Below are positions 15,528 through 23,255 of a stretch of 24,214 nucleotides of DNA, piece by piece. How positions within the stretch are numbered: the first letter of the stretch is position 1; each line of letters starts with the position of its first letter. This DNA is from JBJXGF01 sp046153015 (GTDB lineage: Bacteria; Actinomycetota; Acidimicrobiia; Acidimicrobiales; CAIXPF01): positions 1 through 24,214 of the forward strand of contig JBJXGF010000239.1 of assembly GCA_046153015.1 (NCBI GenBank). The letters are read 5' to 3'. A program made the position numbers and the translations under genes. A model generated the notes under the pieces. It saw only the letters and a program-made list of their open reading frames with translations, searched no databases and was not told the origin of the DNA.

Positions 15528-16258
15528 GGGCGGCGGCGGGGGGGCGGCTCGGCCAGCGCCGCCCGTTGGCGGGCTGCGATCTCCCGGATGCCGGCCTCGG
15601 CGAGGCCGAGCATCGAGTCCAGCTCGGCCCGGTCGAACGCGACGCCCTCGGCGGTGCCCTGCACCTCCACGTACCGCCCGCTGCCGGTCATCACCACGTT
15701 CATGTCGGTCTCGGCGATCGAGTCCTCCTCGTAGGGCAGGTCGAGCACGGCCCGCCCGTGCACGATGCCGACCGACACCGCCGCGCACTCGGTGGTGAGC
15801 GGCTGGGCGGCCAGCTCGCCCGCCTGGATCAGCCGGGTGAACGCATCATGCAGGGCCACGTAGCCGCCGCAGATCGAGGCGGTGCGGGTGCCGCCGTCGG
15901 CCTGGAGCACGTCGCAGTCCACCAGCACGTTGCGCTCGCCCAGCACGACCATGTCGCACACGTTGCGCAGCGCCCGTCCGATCAGGCGCTGGATCTCCTG
16001 CGAGCGGCCCGACTCGCGGCGGCGCACCCGTTCGGGGCTCGACCCGGGCAGCATCGCGTACTCCGCGGTCACCCACCCCGAGCCTCGCCCCTTCATCCAG
16101 CGGGGCACGTCGTCCTCGATCGACACCGTGCAGAGCACCCGCGTGCGGCCGAACTCCACGAGGACCGACCCGGGGGTCATCACGGTGAAGTCGCGCTGGA
16201 AGCGGATCGGCCGGAGCTGATCGGGCTGGCGGCCGTCGGGCCGCAGGACGCTGGTCAC
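15524..16258 (-). CDS. rph: Ribonuclease PH
   Basis: 244 residues, the family length. Phosphate-dependent 3'-5' exoribonuclease that trims tRNA and rRNA 3' ends, acting as a hexamer. Seen: RPDGRQPDQLRPIRFQRDFTVMTPGSVLVEFGRTRVLCTVSIEDDVPRW at the start, GWVTAEYAMLPGSSPERVRRRESGRSQEIQRLIGRALR (the RNA/phosphate-binding Arg-rich block), VDCDVLQADGGTRTASICGGYVAL (the PH active-site DCDVxQADGGTRxAS motif), LPYEEDSIAETDMNVVMTGSGRYVEVQGTAEG and FDRAELDSMLGLAEAGI. GTG 16258 is preferred; TAAGCT lies 7 nt upstream. First gene of the operon; its stop overlaps the rdgB GTG. Confidence 0.96.
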   Translation of the reverse strand: MTSVLRPDGRQPDQLRPIRFQRDFTVMTPGSVLVEFGRTRVLCTVSIEDDVPRWMKGRGSGWVTAEYAMLPGSSPERVRRRESGRSQEIQRLIGRALRNVCDMVVLGERNVLVDCDVLQADGGTRTASICGGYVALHDAFTRLIQAGELAAQPLTTECAAVSVGIVHGRAVLDLPYEEDSIAETDMNVVMTGSGRYVEVQGTAEGVAFDRAELDSMLGLAEAGIREIAARQRAALAEPPPRRRP

Positions 16259-16265
16259 GGGCCGG

Positions 16266-16271
16266 AGCTTA
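16266..16271 (-). promoter_or_regulatory. -10-like box TAAGCT for the rph operon
   Basis: Minus-strand TAAGCT ends 7 nt before GTG 16258, placing the transcription start at the start codon. It would drive rph-rdgB-carboxyltransferase. Confidence 0.5.
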
Positions 16272-16339
16272 GGGCCGTGCCGGAACCGCTTCGCGCGCTG
16301 CGACCGACCATCGGCTGGGGGCGCGTGCCTGGCTGCTCG

Positions 16340-16345
16340 TACACT
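16340..16345 (+). promoter_or_regulatory. -10-like box TACACT for the DUF433 fragment
   Basis: TACACT ends 6 nt before GTG 16352, leaderless-type spacing, so this degraded-looking gene may still be transcribed. Confidence 0.4.
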
Positions 16346-16351
16346 TCGAGG

Positions 16352-16525
16352 GTGGCGTTCGAACGGATCACGGTCGACCCGGCCCGGATGGGCGGTCTGC
16401 CCACGATCCGCGGCACACGTGTCACCGTCGGCATGATCCTGGGCCAGCTTGCCGGGAGTCGCCCGGCCGGCGTGAACGACCTCTCAGCGTCGCCGAGCAC
16501 CGTTCAGCGGGTCAGAAGTAGATGA
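16352..16525 (+). pseudogene. Truncated DUF433 (antitoxin-like) protein
   Basis: 57 codons. The first 35 or so match the DUF433 start well: AFERITVDPARMGGLPTIRGTRVTVGMILGQLAG. DUF433 proteins normally continue with a helical block on the pattern EEIL.DYP.L...DI..AL, to about 70-80 residues. Here the frame instead reads SRPAGVNDLSASPSTVQRVRSR and stops inside the 3' end of the convergent cysM gene (14-bp overlap). DUF433 proteins are often paired with PIN-like toxins, but none is seen nearby. I read it as a broken antitoxin remnant; a short functional variant is possible because the promoter-like box is intact. Confidence 0.6.
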
Positions 16526-17462
16526 TCTTCTCGGCCTTGCCGACGACCTGGTCGATCGGGTCGGTCCAGGCGCCGGTGGAGAGGTACTTCCAGCCGCCGT
16601 CGGCGGCGAGGAACACGATCACGCCCTCGTCGATCCGCTCGGCGGTCTTGTAGGCGCCGGCCATCGCCGCGCCGGCGGAGATGCCGGTGAACAGGCCCAG
16701 CTCCCCGACCAGCCGGCGGGTCCACTCGATGGACTCCTTCGGGCGCACGATGCGCTTGCCGTCGAGCAGGTCGGCGCCGCCCCATTTCTCGTACACCGGG
16801 GGGATGAACCCGTCGTCGAGGCTGCGCAGCCCTTCCACCTGCTCGCCGGCGGGCGGTTCCACCGCGAGGATCTTCACGCCCGGCCGGCGCTCCTTCAGGT
16901 AAGCGCCCACCCCCATCAACGTGCCGCTGGTGCCGAGCCCGGCCACGAAGTGGGTGATGTCGGGCACGTCCCGCAGGATCTCGGGGCCGGTCGTGTCGTA
17001 ATGGGCCTGCGGGTTCGCGGTGTTGCCGTACTGGTAGAGGAACACCCACTCGGGGTGCTCGTCGGCCAGCGCCTGGGCCCGGCGCACCGCGCCGTTCGAG
17101 CCCTCCTCGCCCGGTGAGAGGATGATCTCGGCGCCGTATATCTCGAGCAGCTGGCGGCGCTCGACCGACACGTTCTCGGGGAGCACCACCTTCAGCCGGT
17201 AGCCCTTGAGACACGAGATCAGCGCCAAGCCGATGCCAGTGTTGCCCGAGCTCGGCTCGATGATCACGTCGCCCGGGTGCAGCACGCCATCGCGCTCGGC
17301 GTCTTGGATCATGGCCCGGGCGATGCGGTCCTTGACCGAGCCGCCCGGGTTCTGGCCCTCCAGCTTGGCCAGGATCCGCACCCCCGGCTTGGGCGACAGC
17401 CGGCTCACGTCGACCATCGGGGTGTTGCCGATCAGCTCGAGCACCGATGCGTAGACGGCCAT
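16512..17462 (-). CDS. cysM: CysM-type cysteine synthase (O-phosphoserine / CysO-dependent)
   Basis: 316 residues, fold type II PLP enzyme. Seen: IGNTPMVDVSRLSP (11-24), NPGGSVKDR with the PLP Lys44, EPSSGNTGIGLALISCLKGYRL (69-90), YQYGNTANPQAHYDTTGPEIL (133-153), AGLGTSGTLMG (the phosphate-loop region) and GISAGAA. Its closest remembered relative is mycobacterial CysM: VSVERRQLLEIYGAEIILSPGEEGSN, GLRSLDDGF with Arg213 matching the Arg that recognises O-phosphoserine, and GWKYLSTGAW all agree. It would form CysO-cysteine from O-phosphoserine and CysO thiocarboxylate. GGAGGG lies 6 nt before ATG 17462. Third gene after mec and cysO, the mycobacterial gene order. Confidence 0.92.
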   Translation of the reverse strand: MAVYASVLELIGNTPMVDVSRLSPKPGVRILAKLEGQNPGGSVKDRIARAMIQDAERDGVLHPGDVIIEPSSGNTGIGLALISCLKGYRLKVVLPENVSVERRQLLEIYGAEIILSPGEEGSNGAVRRAQALADEHPEWVFLYQYGNTANPQAHYDTTGPEILRDVPDITHFVAGLGTSGTLMGVGAYLKERRPGVKILAVEPPAGEQVEGLRSLDDGFIPPVYEKWGGADLLDGKRIVRPKESIEWTRRLVGELGLFTGISAGAAMAGAYKTAERIDEGVIVFLAADGGWKYLSTGAWTDPIDQVVGKAEKIIYF

Positions 17463-17499
17463 GGCCAGCCCTCCCTGCCTCTCCGTCCGACGACCGAGA

Positions 17500-17781
17500 T
17501 CAGCCCGCGCCGCCCGCCACCGCAGGCAGGATCGACACCTCGTCCCCGTCGGCCACCGGGGTGTTCAGCTTGTCGAGGTAGCGGACGTCCTCGTCGTTCA
17601 CGTAGACGTTCACGAACTTCTGCAGCTCGCCCGACTCGGTGGTGAGATGGCCCTTCATGGCCGGGTAGCGGGAGAGCAGGTCGGCCACGATCTCACCGAT
17701 GGTCGCGCCGCTCGCCTCCACCTTGGCTAGGCCCCCGGTGTGGGGACGGAGGACGGTTGGCAGTCGCACGCTCACCGGCAC
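17500..17781 (-). CDS. cysO: CysO sulfur-carrier protein (ubiquitin-like, ThiS/MoaD fold)
   Basis: 93 residues. CysO carries sulfur as a C-terminal thiocarboxylate for CysM. Seen: VRLPTVLRPHTGGLAKVEASG, TIGEIVADLLSRYP, KFVNVYVNDEDVRYLDKLNTPVADGDEVSILPAVAGG, all close to mycobacterial CysO. Oddity: the reading frame does not stop at the diglycine (residues 90-91) but adds Ala-Gly before TGA 17502-17500, so the gene product ends GGAG. A trimming step, or direct use of the AG end, would be needed. GTG 17781 has AGGAG 8 nt upstream, and a TACAAT box lies in the 45-bp gap to mec. Confidence 0.92.
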   Translation of the reverse strand: MPVSVRLPTVLRPHTGGLAKVEASGATIGEIVADLLSRYPAMKGHLTTESGELQKFVNVYVNDEDVRYLDKLNTPVADGDEVSILPAVAGGAG

Positions 17782-17809
17782 GTTCGGGGCTCCTAGAAAA
17801 GACGACCGA

Positions 17810-17825
17810 TTACGTAAGGATTGTA
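17810..17825 (-). promoter_or_regulatory. Possible internal promoter for cysO-cysM with palindrome
   Basis: Minus-strand TACAAT (17825-17820) matches the ideal -10 closely, and the 8-bp palindrome TTACGTAA (17810-17817) falls around the predicted start of transcription. The 45-bp gap is unusually A+T-rich for this genome. Confidence 0.4.
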
Positions 17826-17826
17826 G

Positions 17827-18231
17827 TCAGTCCAGGAGAACCACGTCCTCCTCGGAGATGTTCCCCTCCACGATCCGGTAGCTGCGCAGCGACGGCGCCC
17901 CGCCGGCGAGCGACACGATCGCGTAGTGCCAGCTGGGGTCGGGCGCCTGGGCCACGTCGGTCGGCGACGGGTAGGGCGGCGTGTGGGTGTGGGAGTGGAC
18001 CACGCCGATGATCTCGTGCCCCGCCTCCTCCGCCGCCCGGTCGGCGCGCAGGTGGTCCCGGGGGTTCACCGTGTAGACCCGGCTCGACGCGGCGTCGTTG
18101 CCGCAGGGATGGAACCGCTCGGCCCGGGCCCCGGCCGGGTCGCCCGAGAGCAGGCCGCACGCCTCGTCGGGCAGGCCGTCGAGGCAGTGGGCCACGAGGT
18201 CGAGATACGCGCGCCGCCGCAGCTCAAGCAT
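17827..18231 (-). CDS. mec: Mec-type JAMM metalloprotease (CysO-cysteine peptidase)
   Basis: 134 residues from ATG 18231. A longer frame from GTG 18270 would add 13 residues but would overlap smpB. Zinc JAMM/MPN+ protease that releases cysteine from the CysO-Cys adduct. The motif is complete: Glu23 in PDEACGLLSG, then H79-S-H81-x7-S89-x2-D92 (HSHTHTPPYPSPTD). LRSYRIVEGNISEEDV near the end also matches mycobacterial Mec. The short start is preferred because it begins with MLELRR like relatives and TACTGT lies 8 nt upstream. First gene of mec-cysO-cysM. It might also trim the CysO tail. Confidence 0.9.
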   Translation of the reverse strand: MLELRRRAYLDLVAHCLDGLPDEACGLLSGDPAGARAERFHPCGNDAASSRVYTVNPRDHLRADRAAEEAGHEIIGVVHSHTHTPPYPSPTDVAQAPDPSWHYAIVSLAGGAPSLRSYRIVEGNISEEDVVLLD

Positions 18232-18239
18232 CGCGCCCG

Positions 18240-18245
18240 ACAGTA
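18240..18245 (-). promoter_or_regulatory. -10-like box TACTGT for mec-cysO-cysM
   Basis: Minus-strand TACTGT ends 8 nt before ATG 18231. It shares its first two bases with the plus-strand TAACGT (18244-18249) facing smpB. Confidence 0.5.
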
Positions 18246-18249
18246 ACGT
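18244..18249 (+). promoter_or_regulatory. -10-like box TAACGT for smpB
   Basis: TAACGT ends 11 nt before ATG 18261, slightly longer than the leaderless spacing elsewhere, so a leader of a few nt is possible. No Shine-Dalgarno sequence is clear. Confidence 0.38.
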
Positions 18250-18260
18250 GATCTCCCGCC

Positions 18261-18746
18261 ATGGCCGCACCCAAGTCCGACCCGAACAACCGCCTGATCG
18301 CCAGCAACCGCCAGGCCCGCCGCGAGTACGAGGTGCTCGACACGATCGAGGCCGGGATCGTGCTGCGCGGCAGCGAGGTCAAGGCGCTGCGGGAGGCGAA
18401 GGTCCAGCTGCGCGACGCCTACGGGCGGATCATGGACGGCCAGCTCTACCTCCTCGGCCTGCACATCTCGCCCTACTCGCACGGCCACGGCTTCGGCGCC
18501 CACGACCCGGAGCGGATGCGCAAGCTGCTCGCCCACCGCGCCGAGATCGACCGGTGGCGGGGCCGCCTGGAGCGGGAGCGCCTGGCCATCGTGCCCCTGT
18601 CGCTCTATTTCAAGGACGGCCGGGCCAAGGTGGAGCTGGCCCTCGGGCGGGGCAAGCGCAGCTACGACAAGCGCCAGGACATCGCGAAGCGTGATGCCGA
18701 GCGGGAGACCCAACGGGCCTTCGCCCACGCCCAGCGGGAGCGTTGA
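18261..18746 (+). CDS. smpB: SsrA-binding protein SmpB
   Basis: 161 residues, normal length. SmpB is a small OB-fold protein that binds tmRNA and brings it to stalled ribosomes. Seen: LIASNRQARREYEVLDTIEAGIVLRGSEVKALREAKVQLRDAYGRI with the ASNRxARxxY and GSEVKALR signatures, HISPYSHGHGFGAHDPERMRKLLAH, and VPLSLYFKDGRAKVELALGRGKRSYDKRQDIAKRDAERE. The basic C-terminal tail that enters the empty mRNA channel is present. ATG 18261 starts 29 nt from the divergent mec ATG. The tmRNA gene follows 43 nt after the stop, so the two partners of trans-translation are adjacent. Confidence 0.97.
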   Translation: MAAPKSDPNNRLIASNRQARREYEVLDTIEAGIVLRGSEVKALREAKVQLRDAYGRIMDGQLYLLGLHISPYSHGHGFGAHDPERMRKLLAHRAEIDRWRGRLERERLAIVPLSLYFKDGRAKVELALGRGKRSYDKRQDIAKRDAERETQRAFAHAQRER

Positions 18747-18773
18747 CCGGCTGGTTCGGGGGCCTCGGGGCGG

Positions 18774-18779
18774 TATGCT
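18774..18779 (+). promoter_or_regulatory. -10-like box TATGCT for ssrA
   Basis: TATGCT ends 10 nt before the mature tmRNA 5' end, consistent with a short leader removed by RNase P. The only TTGACC nearby is 25 nt upstream, too far for a standard -35. Confidence 0.5.
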
Positions 18780-19121
18780 GGCTGCACACGGGGCTGATCG
18801 GTTTCGACGTTGGGCCGGAAGTCGTACGTGCGACCGGAGTTGCTCAGACTCCCTAAACGGGGCACCAACACAAACGCCGAATACGAGCGTGGCGAACTCG
18901 CTCTCGCCGCCTGATCTGATCAGGTAACGGGACGAGTTCCATAGCGGCCAGCGATGGCACGCGGGGCCAGTCCGCCGCAGCCCGGCAACAGAAGCGGTGG
19001 AGGACAGCAGGCAAAGACCGCTGACGGCGTGAAAGAACGCTGACGCCGGGGAAAGACCCGGCGGAGGACGAGCGTCAGCTCGTCGCCTGACCCGGCAGGG
19101 CGGCAGCCGTTGAAGCCGCAC

Positions 19122-21005
<1,884 letters not shown>

Positions 21006-21044
21006 CCTGCCACTCTTCCGAGGCGCCGGTCGCAGCCGCCATTG

Positions 21045-21054
21045 GACCTAGGTC
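21045..21054. promoter_or_regulatory. 10-bp perfect palindrome at the ftsH stop codon
   Basis: GACCTAGGTC contains the ftsH TAG stop and lies about 40 nt upstream of the exporter start. The same 10 bp occur at 4669-4678. It may be coincidence or a binding site. Confidence 0.25.
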
Positions 21055-23078
21055 GTAGCGACCACCTCGCCGTGGGCGATGCCGGCGGCGGCGTAGGCGT
21101 CGGCCTCGTCGAGGGTCTCCCGGGCGAGCAGCTCGGCGGCCAGCCGGTCGAGCTGGGGGCGGTGGTCGCGCAGCAGCGCCAGCGCCGTGCCGTAGCACTC
21201 CTCGATGATCTTGCGGGTCTCGGCGTCGATGAGGCGGCGCATCTCCTCCGACGGTGCGCCGGCTGCGCCCGGCAGCATCGCCTCGTCGCGCGGGTCGGGC
21301 AGCACGCTGATCGGCCCGACCGCTTCGGACATGCCCCACCGCCCGACCATCTGGCGGGCGATGCGGGTGACCTGCTCGAGGTCGTTCTCCGCGCCGGTGG
21401 TCACGTCGGCGAACACCAGCACCTCGGCGGCCCGACCGCCGAGCGCGCCGATGATACGGCCGCGCAGGTAGGCGGTGTCGTAGCCGTAGCGGTCCGAGGC
21501 GGGGCTCTGGAAGGTCACGCCGAGGGCGCGGCCGCGGGGGATGATCGACACCTTGCGGACCGGGTCGGCGCCGGGCTGGAGCATGCCGAGCAGCGCGTGG
21601 CCGCTCTCGTGGTAGGCGGTGCGCTCGCGTTCCTCCCGGGTGAGCATGATGTGGCGCTCCGCGCCGAGCACGATCCGTTCCAGCGCGTCGGAGAAGTCGG
21701 CCGCGGCGACCTGGGTGTGGCTGCGCCGGGCGGCCAGCAGCGCGGCCTCGTTGGCCAGGTTGCGCAGATCGGCGCCCACCATGCCGGGCGTGCTGGCCGC
21801 CACCCGCTCGAGGTCCACGTCGGGAGCGAGCGGGGTGCGCCGAGTGTGCACGGCCAGGATGGCGGCGCGGCCGGCCTGGTCGGGCGGGTTGACCACCACG
21901 TGACGGTCGAAGCGGCCGGGCCGCAGCAGCGCCTGGTCGAGGATCTCGGGCCGGTTCGTGGCGGCGAGCACGATCACGCCCTCCGATCCGGCGAAGCCGT
22001 CCATCTCGGTGAGGATCTGGTTGAGCGTCTGCTCGCGTTCGTCGTGGCCGCCGAAGGACATGGCGCCGCCCCGGGCGCGGCCGATGGCGTCGAGCTCGTC
22101 GATGAACACGATCGCCGGCGCGGCCTTCTTGGCCTGGGCGAACAGGTCCCGCACCCGGCTGGCGCCCACGCCGACGATCATCTCCACGAACTCACTCGCC
22201 GAGAGCGAGAAGAACGGCACGTCTGCCTCGCCGGCCACGGCGCGGGCGAGGAGGGTCTTGCCGGTGCCCGGCGGGCCCGAGAGCAGCACGCCCTTGGGGA
22301 TCGAGGCGCCGAGCGAGCGGTACCGGTCGGGGTTGCGCAGGAAGTCGACCACCTCGGCCAGCTCGTCCTCGGCTTCCTCGATGCCGGCTACGTCGGCGAA
22401 GGTGGTGCGCTTCTCGTCGGCCACGTAGAGGGTGGCCTTCGAGCGGCCGAGGCCGCCGATCCCGCCGCCCATGCCCGACTGGAGGCGGCGCATGGCGAAC
22501 ACCAACAGCGCGATGAACAGCACGGTCGGGCCGAAGCTGATCAGCACGGTCTCCCACAGCGGCCGCGCCTCGTCCACCGGGCGGGCGTTGACCACCACGC
22601 CCTTCTCGGCGAGGAGCGAGAACAGCTCGTCCTCGGCGAAGGACGGGCGTTCGGTGGCGAAGGCCGTCACCTCCACCGGCTCGTCGGCGTCGAGCGCCTG
22701 GTAGGCCACCTCGTCGCGGAAGCGTCCTTGGATGGCCTCGCCCCGGGTGGTGACCTCCACCACCTGACCCGCCTCGACCTGCTCCCGGAAGAACGTGTAC
22801 GGGATCGTGACCGGCTTGCGTTCGGGGGCGATCGCGCCGGCCAGCACCCAGTTGAGGGCCAGCAGCCCGAGGGCCACGAGCAGGAACCACCAGCCGCCCG
22901 GGGGCCGCCAGCGCCGCCCCGCGCCGCGGCCCTCGCCGCCGGCGCCCGACGCGTCCTCGGCGGGCCGCGCGCCCTCCACTCGCCACGGCGGCGTCGGCTC
23001 GGGGGCCTCGCGCGATCGCCCGTCGGCGTTGCGCCGGGTCGTGCGCGGTGGTTTCGGCTGATCCACCTCGGCGGGCAT
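21048..23078 (-). CDS. ftsH: ATP-dependent zinc metalloprotease FtsH
   Basis: 676 residues from ATG 23078, with AGGAGG 4 nt upstream; GTG 23081 would add one residue. Membrane-bound hexameric AAA+ protease for membrane and regulatory proteins. A Pro/Arg/Gly-rich cytosolic N-tail of about 60 residues precedes the first helix (WWFLLVALGLLALNWVLAG). A periplasmic FtsH_ext-type domain follows, then the second helix (VLISFGPTVLFIALLVFAM). The AAA+ module has Walker A GPPGTGKT, VGVGASRVRDLF, Walker B IVFIDELDAIG and the second region of homology TNRPEILDQALLRPGRFDRHV. The zinc site is HESGH in TAYHESGHALLGM, with the third ligand expected in the later TTGAENDLEQ segment. The exporter gene follows after 42 nt on the same strand. 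Confidence 0.96.
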   Translation of the reverse strand: MPAEVDQPKPPRTTRRNADGRSREAPEPTPPWRVEGARPAEDASGAGGEGRGAGRRWRPPGGWWFLLVALGLLALNWVLAGAIAPERKPVTIPYTFFREQVEAGQVVEVTTRGEAIQGRFRDEVAYQALDADEPVEVTAFATERPSFAEDELFSLLAEKGVVVNARPVDEARPLWETVLISFGPTVLFIALLVFAMRRLQSGMGGGIGGLGRSKATLYVADEKRTTFADVAGIEEAEDELAEVVDFLRNPDRYRSLGASIPKGVLLSGPPGTGKTLLARAVAGEADVPFFSLSASEFVEMIVGVGASRVRDLFAQAKKAAPAIVFIDELDAIGRARGGAMSFGGHDEREQTLNQILTEMDGFAGSEGVIVLAATNRPEILDQALLRPGRFDRHVVVNPPDQAGRAAILAVHTRRTPLAPDVDLERVAASTPGMVGADLRNLANEAALLAARRSHTQVAAADFSDALERIVLGAERHIMLTREERERTAYHESGHALLGMLQPGADPVRKVSIIPRGRALGVTFQSPASDRYGYDTAYLRGRIIGALGGRAAEVLVFADVTTGAENDLEQVTRIARQMVGRWGMSEAVGPISVLPDPRDEAMLPGAAGAPSEEMRRLIDAETRKIIEECYGTALALLRDHRPQLDRLAAELLARETLDEADAYAAAGIAHGEVVATT

Positions 23079-23170
23079 CACGCCTCCTGGAGCTGCGACG
23101 GGGCCGGTTCACCCATGGTGGCAGAGCGAGGCCGCCTATCCGGCCCACCCGCGGCAACCGGGAGCCGGCC

Positions 23171-23189
23171 CTGGCGGGGCCGCCGCCAG
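23171..23189. promoter_or_regulatory. Hairpin upstream of the kinase gene
   Basis: CTGGCGG (23171-23177) and CCGCCAG (23183-23189) form a perfect 7-bp stem with a 5-nt loop, directly abutting the 11-bp tandem repeat. It could be a terminator or part of a regulatory site in the ftsH/kinase divergent gap. Confidence 0.4.
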
Positions 23190-23222
23190 CGAGACGGTGG
23201 CGAGACGGTGGCGAGACGGTGT
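23190..23222. repeat. Three tandem 11-bp repeats upstream of the kinase gene
   Basis: Unit cgagacggtgg at 23190-23200, 23201-23211 and 23212-23222 (last base T). The spacing is close to one helical turn. The array ends 33 nt before the kinase ATG. Confidence 0.85.
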
Positions 23223-23255
23223 ATCGGAAGCGGCCGTCCGGGCGTCGGTGCGGAC

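Noticed and set aside
16266..16500. A toxin gene paired with the DUF433 fragment
   Set aside because: No frame on either strand in the gap or flanks shows PIN-like or DUF5615-like features. The neighbours are rph and cysM.
18232..18270. The longer Mec start at 18270
   Set aside because: It would overlap the smpB start on the opposite strand, and the extra residues do not match relatives, which begin at MLELRR-like sequence.
18743..18748. TTGACC as the -35 of the ssrA promoter
   Set aside because: It is 25 nt from the TATGCT box, too far for the usual 16-19 nt spacing, and it overlaps the smpB stop codon.
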